Source of the DNA: Coenobita brevimanus
Lineage: Eukaryota; Arthropoda; Malacostraca; Decapoda; Coenobitidae
Length of the DNA: 64,000 bases
NCBI GenBank assembly: GCA_032717465.1
Contig: CM064732.1
Location: 33,655,001 to 33,719,000 of the forward strand
Direction of reading: 5' to 3'
Each line of letters begins with the position of its first letter. The stretch's first letter is position 1. The translations under genes and the position numbers were made by a program. The notes under the pieces are model-generated. The model searched no databases and had not been told where the DNA came from. It saw nothing but the letters and a program-made list of their open reading frames with translations. This document shows, piece after piece, positions 40,040-51,886 of this stretch.

Positions 40040-40330
40040 TTCAGTTCATTATATACCAACCACATCTAGGACAATAACCACACCTGTCAGACAAGCCATA
40101 CCTAATATGGCAGTCACTTCTACCACAACAGTCACAGCAACCACAGATCCATACCAATTACAATAAGCAAACTTAATTTCGGTAATCACGTTATCAAAAC
40201 AATTATCACATTCAGAACAACTCCACCTACCACAAAAATCATGTCAAGCTTTGGCCACCAGTTCTAGCACAACAGCTACAAAAAACATACTTACTACAGC
40301 ATGTACACTTAACCTTGTCCAGCACTTCCA
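40040..40330. repeat. degenerate AACCAC-type simple repeat
   Basis: Recurrent ACCACA/ACAACA words (CTACCACAACAGTCACAGCA, CCACCTACCACAA). Its complement type (GTTGTGGT) fills 46200-47410. Confidence 0.6.
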
Positions 40331-40419
40331 CCGCAAGAGAGTAATTCAGGTCCAGAGAATATCGCCCAAGGGGTACAAGTGGTCGCCTGTGTTTACTTGA
40401 GGATGGAGTTTGGCGGAAT

Positions 40420-40760
40420 TTGGCAGACTGAGAGAAGGAAGAGGACAGGAAGAGGGAGTGTGTGAGAGGAGGGGGGGGGGTGAGAGAGAGGTGTATGATT
40501 TCGAGAGAGATGGGAAAGTGTGAAAGAGAGGGAGAGGAGAATCTGAAAAAAAAACGCAGCGGGAGTGTGAGAGAAGGAGCGTGAATATGAAGGAGTGGGA
40601 GTGTGTTAGAGGGAGGTGGAGAAAAAAAGGCGTGAGAAAAAAGAATGGGAAAAGAGAGACCAGATGACAGACTGAGGGAGTTACAGGGAAAGGGACAGAT
40701 TGAAAGTGTGTTAGGGAATGGGATAGGCTGAGGGTGTGTTAGTGCAGCGCTTCTCAAACA
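40420..40760. repeat. purine-rich degenerate repeat, about 30-bp units
   Basis: GAGTGTGTTAGAGGGAGG, AGGGACAGATTGAAAGTGTG and TTAGGGAATGGGATAGGCTG recur. Related units fill 45215-45640. At 40749 CAGCGCTTCTCAAACAAGGG resembles a hAT terminal repeat, but no partner was found. Confidence 0.65.
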
Positions 40761-41019
40761 AGGGTCCGCAGACCCCAACTGGATTGCTGAGAACTGCCAG
40801 GGAGGTTATGCCAAATGGAAGGAGAAAAAAAATTAAACTGTAAGCTCTACCTCATTCTGCTTCATTTTACTGTCTTTTTCATCTGCATTTTCCTTAACCT
40901 TGTTCCCTTCTCTGTCTCTTCCATCTGCACTGCGTATTCGTGAAATTATGTCCTTTTTCGATGGACGAGAGTGTTTGTGCCTGTCTTGATGTATGTGTAT
41001 GTGAATAAATAACTCAAAA
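40761..41019. other. unassigned sequence
   Basis: Short mixed stretch between repeats; nothing recognised. Confidence 0.45.
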
Positions 41020-41879
41020 ACCTTGTATTCGATTTTATTTCAACTTGGTGGAGGGATGGGGGAATAACAGTGAAGGTTTTTTTCTAGGTCACAGGGCTAA
41101 GTCAAACGCTGACTTAGCAAAGGCAGATGTTAAAGTTTTCTCCATTTTTAACCAGACCAGGAGAAACGATTGAGGGTAATACATAAGTGAAGCTATTCAG
41201 TTTCGAGAACAATTAGTCAAAGGTGAAGGTCACAGGACAAGGTCAAATCTAGTTCCGTGGGGTAATACTATTAAAATGGCTAAGTCTTTGTTCGAGTTAT
41301 GCCGTAGTTGGTAGAATGGATGATGGTCAGGCAGGGAATAAATATCTAGTGTTTTTTGAAGAAAGGTCAAAGGTGAAGGTCACAGAGCAAGGTAATATTT
41401 AGACCAAACGTTGAAAATGTCAAGAGTAAGAAAAAAATACTAGGATTCAATTCTGAAAACAATCAGTCAAAATTCAGTTATATGGAAAGGTCAAAAGACA
41501 GAGTCAGAGGACAAGGTCAGTTCCGTTTAAATATGATTACCAATCGCAGTGGAAGAGTTTAGGATCTGCCAAGAAGGAAGGGATTTAATTTCGAGAATAA
41601 GCAGCCCAAGATCAAGTTCACAGACCAAGGCCAAGCTTCGATTTTTGCGTCAGTGTGTGAACAAAATCAGAGAAACAGTTCTGACCTGATTTAAATGAAG
41701 CTTGTTGGTAAAGTTGATGGTCACCCTAAAGGATGACATTGTGATTTTTAGAACCATAGACACTGTGAAAGCGTTCAAGTAAAAGCAAGGAAAAATTGAG
41801 TCGATACTGAGAAGAATCGGCCAAAAGTCAAGGCCACAGGGAAAGGTCAACTGTTAAGATTACTGGCCAAATTAGGTTC

Positions 41880-41921
<42 letters not shown>

Positions 41922-42060
41922 CAGCTTAAACTGGTGGAAGGGTTCTGGGCTGGGCAAGAATTAAGTGATTTCTGACTTGAGAGTATTCTGTGGATGTTCA
42001 AGGTCACAGAGTAGAATTTCGGCCCTAAGACAAGTTGGTGGTCGCTGCTGCAGCTACTTC
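41020..42060. repeat. degenerate tandem repeat, roughly 150-200 bp units
   Basis: About six units share TTTCGAGAACAATTAGTCAA, AGGTGAAGGTCACAGGACAA or relatives, and AAGGTCAA. Examples begin near 41090, 41200, 41370, 41460, 41600, 41820 and 41990. The units contain TCAAGGTCA (41998-42006) and TCAAGGCCA (41828-41836). A T run at 41886-41917 interrupts it. Confidence 0.7.
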
Positions 42061-42483
42061 TGAGTGCTCTTTCTTGATTTTTCATGATTTTCTTATTAAC
42101 CCCTAAAATACGCAATTTGCTCAGCAGGTCTGTCCCTCCAGCCGCAAAACAGGGTCGATTTTTCGGCTTTCACCAAGGTAAAAAATTAGCCTTCCACATT
42201 TCAAGAAACTTAATTTACACACCTGAAAATGTATGTTTCAGCCAGATTGACCAAATAGTTATCGCACAATCACCCGTCAAAGATGCAAAAAAAGTTACCA
42301 ATCTCCCATGGGTGAAAATAAAAAAATGTACAGAAAATGCATTATTTATGGTAAATAATTATATATATACTGTACAGTACATAACTAATGTCAATGTGAA
42401 GTGTTTCCTAGGCATGAAATGTCAGTCTGGAATATGCATATAGCAACAAAACAAGCCAGGCGAAAAGTGGAGGTGGAGTGTGT
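42061..42483. other. unassigned sequence
   Basis: A 119-codon open frame at 42084-42443 shows no family motif. TTAACCCCTAAAATACGC at 42098 resembles a lone piggyBac-type end. Confidence 0.45.
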
Positions 42484-42642
42484 GTGGCTGGAGGGGGGAG
42501 GAGGATGGAGGGATAGTAGAGGAGGGAGGGGGGAGGAGGGACGGGGGGAGGAGGGAGGGGGAGAGGGGAGGAGGGAAGGGAGAGGGGAGGAGGAGGGGGA
42601 GGAGGGGGAGGGGGGGGGGAGGGAGAGGGGAGGAGGGTTCCT
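42484..42642 (+). repeat. G-rich (GGGGAGGA)n tract
   Basis: About 160 bases of G runs of three to ten separated by single or double A, on one strand only. Good guanine-quadruplex potential. The Pro/Ser-rich frames on the other strand are artefacts. Confidence 0.9.
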
Positions 42643-43975
42643 GTGCACACAACGCTGTAGGGGGTATGTTGAGGTATGTGTTGGTTGGGAGGGGACAATG
42701 TGGAGATGATGCAATGGGGCTGAGGGAGGTAAAGGACGGTGGTGGGGGGAGTTCCTTCTCCCCCACCTTAGGGAGCCAATCATGCCATACAATCCCAGAC
42801 ATTCTACCTCTCATTGGTCTGATCCCATATACGTCACCAAAGGGGCGGAGTTATCCTCTCCCAGTTTTTTGTGTGTCTTTATCGATCGTGCGGGATAGGA
42901 TGGCATATCAAATTGAACAAAAGCACAGTCGTGCGGCGTAGGTCTTCTTATTACAGAAGTCTGCATACCAATGGAAAATATGATATATTAATGTTTAATT
43001 CTGCTTTCTCATGTTATTTATACGAAAAGAATTCAACCGTTTAATGTCTCTAGTTACGGCTTTCGGGAAAAGTTGGCAAAACTTTTCTTTAAAGACAAGC
43101 TGCACGAAGGGAAGTGAAAAGTTAGATGTGGATGAAAATAACTCCAGATTGGAAGTAATTACTTAGAACATTAATTCTGTGAATAAGACTATATCTATGT
43201 GCTGAGAGTTTTATTTTGATCCAGCAAAATTGAGGCTCTAGCCGACGTGTGACCAATTAGACAAACTGTATGTTCATCACACACTCGAGTATGGTTAAAT
43301 ATTAAATGCAGTATATACCTTGGTTGTCACTAGTCATTCAAGCGCATTAGAAATTTTATCCTAATTCATGGTCACAGTATGAGATGTCCAGACACAGGGG
43401 TGTATGTAGGGATGCAATAGTCATTAGCTACTCGTGCAAATTCATTGGTGATTTTAGAATCAGAGATCCCCTTCTGCACTGACAGAATCATTGCTAGACA
43501 GCAGCAACAGCCTCAAACTTATTAGTGATTGTATTTAGGCTACAAAACCATCGGTTTGACAGATTGTGGTTGTGTTATATATATATTTTTTATTATTTAG
43601 TGTTTAACAACCAGGTAAACATACTAGTTCTAAAGCTTATATACAGTTTGTTTTATTCTCTTTCACCACTTCAAAATGTCACATGATTTATATAATATCC
43701 CCATTCATTTAGACTGATATTAACCCATTCTCACACTGTCCTCAACACAGGATGGATCTGGGAGTTTTCAAATGTTAATAAAGGGGAGAACCCCGGGGAG
43801 GAACCTAAGAGCTTCACGACAATGAGTCGATAGGCGGAGGGCGGTATGCTTGGTATCCATCTAGCACAATCCCTCACACAGGAACCCGAGGCACTAATGG
43901 GTTGAGTAAGTAAATCTTTAATTCCATAATTACACCGGGGCACAGGTAGCTCGATGTGTGCAACATTATACTTGG
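42643..43975. other. unassigned sequence
   Basis: No recognised gene or family. Possible tiny TTAA-flanked fragment at 43722-43906 (TTAACCCATT ... AATGGGTTGA); only six terminal bases match. Confidence 0.45.
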
Positions 43976-44022
43976 TGTGTGTGTGTGTGTGTGTGTGTGT
44001 GTGGAGAGAGAGAGAGAGAGAG
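43976..44022. repeat. (GT)n(GA)n microsatellite
   Basis: GT to 44002, GA to 44022. Confidence 0.95.
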
Positions 44023-44520
44023 ACTTATTTACCTAGTTTTTTTTTTTGGTCAGTTATGTAATTTTATGCATTTTATTATTTGTTTCTTTTGCCAGTCTTC
44101 TTTTGTTTTCTTCTCTCCCTGATCTGTTTTTTTTTTTTTTTTCTGTGGATGTAATATTCTTTCTTTAACCTTTCCATGTTTCTCATCTCGGCTTTTTTTT
44201 TTTTTTTTTGTTAGTTATTTATTTAATGCATTTTCCTCCTCTAAAGCGGTTGTGTATTAGACTTTTTTTTTTCTCTCTTTAGTTCTGTCTGCATCTCTTT
44301 ATGGCTATCGTCATAATCATAAAAGCTCTTTTATTGAAATGCAACAATAAAATCAAAAGAAAATGTGAACCACCAGAGGAAACATGTAGTTTAGACGGAG
44401 GGGAAACTGACAAATTTAAACCAAAAACCATTTAAAAAAATGAAAAATCCTTGGATGAAACTGCATCAGAATACGAATAATGATTAAAAAAAAAAAAAAA
44501 ACATGATTCAGAACCAGCTG
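44023..44520. other. unassigned, T-rich with homopolymer runs
   Basis: T runs at 44039, 44128, 44192 and 44264 and A runs near 44490. No other content. Confidence 0.5.
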
Positions 44521-44870
44521 CATATTGTAACTGGCGTACATCTGGCTTTTTACTCAAATGATTTCGATCAGATTTAAAGCATAATTAGTGGAGAAGATTA
44601 CTGTATGGTCAGAGGATTGAGTCAAATATCCGACCCTGAAAATCGGTTTTATTTTTATCAAAAATTGTGCAATGGTTGAGGGTCAGAAAATGTTCAGAGG
44701 ACCTAATTTTATCAACAATATGTCAAAGATCCCGGCCAAGAGACAAAGTAATCTTTAAACATCTCTGATCTCATTTAATCAAACGTCATAGAAGGGTTGA
44801 GCATAAGACCAGGGCCATGGTAGTCAGTTTTGAGAACAGTCTGTCGAAAGTCAACGACGGTAAATTCCAA
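44521..44870. repeat. diverged units of the 41020-42060 repeat
   Basis: GATTGAGTCAAATATCCGAC, GTCAAAGATCCCGGCCAAGA, CAGTTTTGAGAACAGTCTGT and CGAAAGTCAACG match the pattern of the 41-42 kb units, with more divergence. Confidence 0.5.
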
Positions 44871-45214
44871 TTCTTGGCCCGTATACCAATTACAGGGCTC
44901 CCTGTTCTACCCTCTGAGTACTTGTTTCTCGTCTCATTTATCATTGATTTGCCTGCTTGTCAAGCACTCTAACCACAACTTTAAAAAACTGATCAAGCCT
45001 TAAGATTTCAAGCAATTTAGATATATTTGTTGAATATTAACTACTCAGTTATAACAAAAATTTACGTTATCTATAGTAGCAGGTGAATAAACTGAGGGTG
45101 ATATGCTATCTAGGTTTAGGCCCTTGGCAGACCACTGAAATATTTTTTTACACACAGAGTGCCCGTGGAGATAAAAAAAAAAAAATAATAATAATAATTA
45201 CAGTATTAGGGAAA
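44871..45214. other. unassigned sequence
   Basis: A-run near 45171; nothing recognised. Confidence 0.5.
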
Positions 45215-45640
45215 GTGACGTACTGAAGACGTTAAAGGGAGGGAAACGCTGAGAGTCTGTGGGGTAGATGGACATACCGAGGATGAATTAGGGAGAGTGA
45301 CAGGCTGAGAGTGTACAGTATAAGGCAGATGGACAGTTTGAACTTGTTTTAGGTTGGGGAACAGTGTGCAAAAGTTTGAAAGGGAATAGGTGAGTGTGGG
45401 AGAGTGAGAGAGGAAGTGGGACAATATGTGAGAACGTGGGAGGAAGAGAGGACAATGAGAGTGTGTGCCAGACGAAGGGGAAAGAAGAATGTGAAAGGGT
45501 GACGGCATATGAGCAAGAGGTAGAGTGTGTGAGGGAGGGGATATGATTGGAAAGGACGAGGCAATGTGGAAGTGTGAGAGGGAGGGGAACAGCATGAGAG
45601 GGAGGGGGGACCAGGTGTAAGAATATGAAAGGGCTGGTAA
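45215..45640. repeat. purine-rich degenerate repeat, second block
   Basis: GGGAGAGTGACAGGCTGAGA, GAGTGTGGGAGAGTGAGAGA and GGAAGTGTGAGAGGGAGGGG; same unit type as 40420-40760. Confidence 0.65.
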
Positions 45641-45730
45641 AAGGTTTCAAATGATTAAGACAGTCTATTTTTACCCACATATCCTAGATGTGAAAGCAAA
45701 TGGAAATAAAATCATGACCTTGAGTGGGAG

Positions 45731-46171
<441 letters not shown>

Positions 46172-46199
46172 TTTTTCACTGAGTGGTGAGATTACTCAC

Positions 46200-47410
46200 G
46201 TAAAAAGAGAATGAGTGTAAGTTGTTGGCTGTTTGAGTTTAGTTGTTAGTTTTTGGTAGGCTGTGGCGTCTTGTTGTAGGTGTATTTTTGTGTTCCTTTG
46301 TTGCGGTGGTTGGGAGTGTTGTATTTAGTTGCGGTTGAATTGTGGCAGTTTTTGAGGCTCTTTTTGTATTAAGTGTCGTCGTTCCAAAGCTTTGGCTATG
46401 GTAGGTCGTGGTTATTGTGGAGTGATGTGACAGTTGTAGTAATTATGGCATTTATTGTTAGGTATATATTTTCTCTGATTGTTTACTGGCTATAGGTATA
46501 GTATATATAGCGTTTGTTGTGGTTTGTTTTAGGAAGGTTTGATTGTGATAATTGTTGATGGCTGTCAAGAATGATTCTGGTAGCTGTGTTGCCTATGACC
46601 TATACTCATTTTTTTTTTTTTTTTTTTTATCCGATGCGAAGGTGCATATGACAGGTTGGTAATGATTACAAGCTGAGATGCAGCAATGTCTGAATAACTT
46701 ATGCTAACTAACAACCAAATTTCTCCCTCAGATATATATTACGTGTCAAGTTAATAATGCTAACAAGTAAAGAGATTATGAATTAATGTTACAGTCAGGC
46801 AATCATCACCAATCTGTCAGAGGTGCATCTTCGCCTCGATAAAAAAAAAAAAAAAAAAAATAAGAGGAAAAGAGAATTGAGCATAGTTGCAATGGTTTTG
46901 AGTGATATAACGTCGTTGTTACATTGTTAACAATTACCCGTTGGCGATAAATGTGACACGTGTTGTGGTAGGTAAGCTGTGGTGTGTTGCTTGTACTGGC
47001 GTGTTTGCAGTAGGGGGGATTGCTATGATGCGTTGTGTTTGTTGTGGTGCTGGAGTGGTGTGCTGTGATTAGAAGGATTTCTGTTATAAGATGCTGGTTA
47101 TCGTACTTGTGCCGTTGCTATGGTGTTTTGTGATATTTCTGAGTGTTTTCCATTGCGATAAGTGTGGATTTCTTATGGCGTTATGGTTGTGTTGAGTTGT
47201 GTTTGTCTTGGTGTCTTAGAGAGTAGCTTCTTGAAACCACAAAAAGTATATGTGGTGATAATTGTGGTGAGTCGTGGTACCAGCGAAAGTATTAGTAAGT
47301 TTGCGAAGTAAATGTGATAGATGCGACAGAGGTGGTTCTGGGTATCTTGCCTTTATATGGCCTCGATATCTTGCAGCAGTGGTTGTGTGGACTTCTGCTA
47401 TTACTGATTC
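46200..47410. repeat. degenerate GTTGTGGT-rich region
   Basis: Trinucleotide-like T/G-rich sequence (TTGTTGTAGGTG, GTTTGTTGTGGTGCTGGAG, GTGTGGTG). Interrupted by the inverted-repeat element at 46609-46860. Confidence 0.6.
46609..46860. mobile_element. inverted-repeat element with poly-T/poly-A ends
   Basis: Left: T20 then ATCCGATGCGAAGGTGCATA and GACAGGTTGGTAATGATT. Right, reverse complement: T20 then ATCGAGGCGAAGATGCACCT and GACAGATTGGTGATGATT. The arms are about 60-65 bp counting the homopolymers, with about 120 bp between. Either a MITE or two retrotransposon 3' ends (each with a poly(A) tail) joined head to head. Confidence 0.75.
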
Positions 47411-48330
47411 GATATAGCTGTATTTTATTACTGGAATTATCTGTTGTCATATGTTTTCTGTTAAAATAAATAAATATTAAAGAAACAAGTGGAGGTATAT
47501 GAAAGCAAACCAAGTAGAAGCCCTTCGTAGCTCCAACCAGTGCCTAAGCTTTGAGTCTGAGCTTTCTTCTGTGCTTTGGTTAAGTCGTTCGGTCACAGCT
47601 TTTGTTTACTCTCCCGGTCTCCCTAAATTTTTCGAGCTTACAGTCAGAGCCCTCTTTACTTACTTGAGTTTCTCGAAATGTAATGACTTAAGAGCGGATG
47701 TTTGTTGCTTATCCATCAAGGAGCAGACAAAGATGGAGTTCATGAGCTGACAGAGACCAGCTGACTTCGTGCCAGTTCTGCTGATGTAAACAGGGTAGTC
47801 GGGACACTTGGCAAAACACACAGAGGAAACTCTCTACCTGCACCGTGAAAGATTGTATGAGAGTAGAGATCAACTACACTCCGTGGGTTTTACATCTAAG
47901 CTCCCAGTAAAATACCCAGTAGTAATACGGAATTTTTAAATCTACGATCTCACATCAAACAGTCTGAGTACCGATATTCCTTATCTTATTGAGTTCCCAA
48001 TCTGACCTCTCCTTTTATTTACCTTTTGAGCAGTCAGTCACGGTGTTCAAGGAAATTATTTCCAGCCAGTCAGTCAGTTCTCCTTACATCCTTGAACTTC
48101 CAGTCACATGCTTTCTCCCATCACCCTTTTTTAAATGAAAAACAGAGCACTCATAATCTGCTACTTTCGACCAGTCAGATCCTCCCTTGCATTATCAGTC
48201 TTGTTGCTAATCACAACATTCGTAACACAACAGTCTTCTGCTTCAATCAGCTGTAGCATTCCCTTCAATATCCATTTCCTCATTTAAAAAAAAAAAAAAA
48301 AAGTCATGACACGTCCGTATATGTCCTTCC
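47411..48330. other. unassigned, CAGTC-rich toward 3' end
   Basis: Scattered CCAGTCA/CAGTCAGT words at 47530-48260 look like older, diverged relatives of the minisatellite that follows. No coding motif. Confidence 0.45.
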
Positions 48331-48571
48331 CTATCAACAATAACAACCTTCCTTCCATTCCCCATCTCTTGAACAACCAGTCGCAACTTTCTTTCCATTA
48401 CCCTTCCTTTGAACAACCAGTCGCAGCGTTCTTTCCATTCCCCGTCCTTTGAACAACTAGTCGCTCCTTTACTTACATTTCTCATCCCTTTAACACTGAG
48501 ACACTGCATTCCTCACAATCCCCGTTTTTTGAGCAACCAATCGCATCTTTCCTTCCATTTCCAAACATCCA
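48331..48571. repeat. 40-bp minisatellite
   Basis: GAACAACCAGTCGCA-type units begin exactly every 40 bases at 48331, 48371, 48411, 48451, 48491 and 48531, each followed by TTCTTTCCATT-CCC or a variant. Units continue more loosely to about 48620. Confidence 0.9.
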
Positions 48572-48835
48572 GTCACATCCATTATTCATCTCCCTCCCCA
48601 AACAACAAATCACAATCATCTAGCTATTCCTCAGTTTAATCGCAGTCTTCTTAATGTCTCCACTGGAAGCAACCAGTGAGAGACCTTCTTTCATCTGCTC
48701 CTTACTTACATTTTTTTTTTTTTCTAAAACGAGGCTTCTTAATAGTTCGTATTAACTGTTCGCATTTTCTTTTGGTCTGCTTTATTGTTGATTCAGGACC
48801 ATTTTCTCACCTGATGCAGTTTAAATCTGATACAG

Positions 48836-48885
<50 letters not shown>

Positions 48886-49299
48886 AAGTCTGTTTTTCAA
48901 TACATTTACAGTTGCCTCAAGGTATTCCTTTACTCTTTGTGGTGACTGTCATACTTGTGGAAGTCGCAATGCTAAACTCATTGTACAAATATTCGGGTGT
49001 CCATTTCACTCAGTTTCTTCACTGAGATTTGTAGTCCACCACATAGGATGTACCACATGTAGGTCTACACTGAAAATCATATAGCATAAGAAATGCCGTA
49101 CTTTCATAGAAATCATGAGTATTTTCTTTAGTATCTATTTGTCTGATTGTGGTACATGTAAGAAAATTGCATTAAAACGTGTCAGTACCCACCTTAACAT
49201 AAGGGTGTAAAACTGTAGTGTGGCATTAAAACGAAAAGTATAGATTTAGTGAAGTGGGGGTGGGGTTATGGAGAAATGTTTGTGGAAAGTGTAGATTGG
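48572..49299. other. unassigned, with (GT)n at 48838-48884
   Basis: Contains the GT array, a T run at 48710-48723, and otherwise unrecognised sequence. Confidence 0.5.
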
Positions 49300-49620
49300 A
49301 TAGGATAAGAAACGTGTGATGCGTGAAAGATGGAGTATTAGGAAGTCCGCAGACTACAGTGTTGATGAGAGCGTACAGTACTTTGTGGTATGGCCATACA
49401 GAAAGAATGAGTATAAACAGGTAATGAAAAGGGTACATGTGAGAAAATTTGAATGTAAGAAGAGGCGTGGTTGACCAAGAGGAAGATGAATAGATGCTGT
49501 AAATGAATGCGTGAGAAAAAGTAGTTTGGAGGATGATGAAGCTGGAGAATTGACGAGAGCGAGTGGGTTGGATGAACTGTACGGGGAGTCCCAGGTATTA
49601 GCTTGACAACCCCTACTCAT
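49300..49620 (+). pseudogene. RTE-like LINE C-terminal fragment
   Basis: LWYGHTERMS followed in frame by KKRRG-PRGR-IDAVNECVRKS and EAGELTRAS matches the end of RTE RT proteins (WfGHvERM, RGRPr-rWmDaV). Trp codons in the RGRPRGRW motif have become stops. Upstream pieces are not recognisable. Confidence 0.5.
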
Positions 49621-49854
49621 CCTATAAATGCATTAGGAAGAAGTTAATGTAATCCATTCATTCTGTAAGGAAAGAAATATATTCCATTTGCTTATCAGTG
49701 CACCATTAATCTTTCATGACGGTGTGCAATTTAGTATGATAAAGTCTGGTTTTGTTTTCGGCAATTCAGCCATGCATGCTGTCAAGCAATTACAAAAATA
49801 TGTGAAAAAATAGGGTTTTGGAAGTATAGCCATAAAGGTTGCAGTACGGCAAAA

Positions 49855-49954
49855 NNNNNNNNNNNNNNNNNNNNNNNNNNNNNNNNNNNNNNNNNNNNNN
49901 NNNNNNNNNNNNNNNNNNNNNNNNNNNNNNNNNNNNNNNNNNNNNNNNNNNNNN
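49855..49954. other. assembly gap (100 N)
   Basis: Exactly 100 N, probably a placeholder of unknown true length. It removes the 5' part of the I-type LINE and its 5' flank. Confidence 0.99.
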
Positions 49955-49963
49955 ATAGTTTTA

Positions 49964-51886
49964 ATGGCTAATATTATTCAATGGAACTGCCGTGGTTTAC
50001 GAGCCAACTGGGAGGAACTCCATTGGCTTCTGGCTGAGTATTCACCTGTGTGTGTTTGCCTAAAAGAGACAATGGTTGGTGATCCTGCACCTCCCAGTCC
50101 ACCTGGTTACCAGGTTTTTTATTCAGATCCTCTTCCTGGACAGGGTCATGGTGGGGGTGTGGCTATTCTAGTACGCAGTGACATACCTTTCACTGCTGTG
50201 AATCTTAACACTCCACTGCAGGCTGTTGCTCTCCAGATTTTCCTTCCCTGTCATTATACTGTGTGCTCTTTGTACCTCCCTCCTAGTGCCATTATTCAGA
50301 GGGTTGATCTTGAAAATCTTATTTGTGCACTTCCCTCACCCTATTTCTTGCTGGGTGACATGAACAGTCATCATCCCTTGTGGGGTGGCTCCACAGCTGA
50401 CTCTAGAGGTACTATGTTAGCCTCCATTGTGGAGGATGTGGATCTGTACATTTTAAATTCTGGTGAAGTTACTTACTTCCATAGTCAAACGGGTATTTTT
50501 ACTGCTATTGATTTGTCTCTGTGCTCGGCAGGGATAGCCCTGAATTTTACATGGGCTGTGTTACCAGACTTACATGGCAGTGACCACTTCCCTATTTTAT
50601 TAAGATCGACACAAAGCGAGCCTCGGAGTCGTCTTCCCCGTTGGCGCTTGGATAGGGCAGTCTGGCCGGTTTTTGAGGAGCTGTGTTCCCCGAGCCGATG
50701 TGTGGAGGATTTTGTCAGCACTGATGCTGCTGTTGATTATTTCACAGACTTACTTTACTCGGCGGCACTGCAGAGTATTCCGAGAACAGCTGGTCACTTT
50801 CCTCGCCGTCCAGTTCCCTGGTGGACCAATGAGTGTGCTTCTGCTGTTCGGGCTAAACGTGCTGCTTTCTCCCGACTTCGTCGTCACCGAGGTGACCCTG
50901 GCTACTTAGTGGCATATAGGAGGGCCCGAGCTCATGCCCGGCGGGTTATGAAGGAGGCTAGGAGGAAGTCTTGGGCGTCATTTGTTTCTTCAATTTCTTC
51001 ACAGACTCCTCTCACGAAAGTGTGGAAACGGGTGAGGAAGATTTCAGGGAAATTTCCCGTTCCCTCTCCTCCTGTTTTATCTCGTGCAGGTGTGGTGGTG
51101 GCTCATTCTTCGTCTGTTGCCGAGATATTTGCCGCTCATTTTGCTAATGTCTCTAGGAAGGACACCTCATCCCCGTCGGCACGCCGCCGACGGCACCTGG
51201 AATCTTTGGGCATTAGTTTTCCATCTACTGCAGAGGAGTCGTATAATGTTGCTTTTTCTGCTTCTGAACTTCAGACGGCATTGTCACAGTGTCGCGACTC
51301 GTCTCCAGGCTTGGATGATGTCCCATATGCCTTCTTACACCACTTGCCTGATGCAGCCCTTCATTTTCTGTTGTCACTGTATAACAGAATTTGGTGCACT
51401 GGTGGGTTTCCGACCTCATGGGGTGTTGCTGTGGTTCTCCCCATCCCTAAGCCGGGTAAGGATCACTTGCAGGCCACTAATTATCGCCCAATCTCGCTGA
51501 CATCTTGCCTTTGTAAGGTCCTTGAAAAAATGGTGAATAGTCGGCTCATGTGGTACTTAGAGAAGGGTGGTTACTTGTCTCCAGTCCAGTGTGGGTTTCG
51601 GAAGATGCGGTCGACCACAGATGCTCTCCTTTCTTTAGAATCTTCCATCTGCCAGGCTTTTGCAACTAACCAGCATCATATCACAGTGTTCTTTGATTTG
51701 GAGAAGGCGTACGACACTTCCTGGCGTCATGGTATATTACAATCACTTTATGAGTTTGGTCTCCGTGGGCGACTCCCTCTTTTATCCGGGAGTTTTTATC
51801 TAATCGGATTATTCGAGTCCGAGTTGGGAGTGAGCTGTCTACTGCACATCCCCTTGAGGATGGTGTGCCACAAGGGAGCATACTAA
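49964..51886 (+). CDS. LINE ORF2 part 1: endonuclease and first half of RT
   Basis: The frame is open back to the gap, so the ATG at 49964 may be internal or the true start. Endonuclease: IIQWNCRGLRANWEELHWLL (Asn motif), VCLKETMV (Glu), LLGDMNSHHPLWG (GDxN), FHSQTGIFTAIDLSLC and GSDHFPILL (SDH with the catalytic His). RT: SSPGLDDVPY, PIPKPGK, NYRPISLTSCLCKVLEKMVN, CGFRKMRSTTDALLSLE and VFFDLEKAYDTSW (first catalytic Asp). The protein then loses frame at the T run 51780-51783, reading about 30 unrelated residues to a stop at 51884-51886. The expected continuation GVPQGS is in the other frame at about 51860, so one T has probably been lost, or there is an assembly error. It makes cDNA at a nicked target site. 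Confidence 0.85.
   Translation: MANIIQWNCRGLRANWEELHWLLAEYSPVCVCLKETMVGDPAPPSPPGYQVFYSDPLPGQGHGGGVAILVRSDIPFTAVNLNTPLQAVALQIFLPCHYTVCSLYLPPSAIIQRVDLENLICALPSPYFLLGDMNSHHPLWGGSTADSRGTMLASIVEDVDLYILNSGEVTYFHSQTGIFTAIDLSLCSAGIALNFTWAVLPDLHGSDHFPILLRSTQSEPRSRLPRWRLDRAVWPVFEELCSPSRCVEDFVSTDAAVDYFTDLLYSAALQSIPRTAGHFPRRPVPWWTNECASAVRAKRAAFSRLRRHRGDPGYLVAYRRARAHARRVMKEARRKSWASFVSSISSQTPLTKVWKRVRKISGKFPVPSPPVLSRAGVVVAHSSSVAEIFAAHFANVSRKDTSSPSARRRRHLESLGISFPSTAEESYNVAFSASELQTALSQCRDSSPGLDDVPYAFLHHLPDAALHFLLSLYNRIWCTGGFPTSWGVAVVLPIPKPGKDHLQATNYRPISLTSCLCKVLEKMVNSRLMWYLEKGGYLSPVQCGFRKMRSTTDALLSLESSICQAFATNQHHITVFFDLEKAYDTSWRHGILQSLYEFGLRGRLPLLSGSFYLIGLFESELGVSCLLHIPLRMVCHKGAY

Noticed and set aside
42391..42941. 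Long Pro/Ser-rich and Gly/Arg/Glu-rich open frames on both strands
   Set aside because: They are translations of the G-rich tract; the same DNA is open in several frames, with no domain or start context.
43722..43906. Small TTAA-flanked MITE
   Set aside because: Only about six terminal bases are complementary; too weak to call.
47499..47750. 83-codon plus-strand frame as a host exon
   Set aside because: No motif, no splice context convincing by eye, and it lies in CAGTC-rich sequence.
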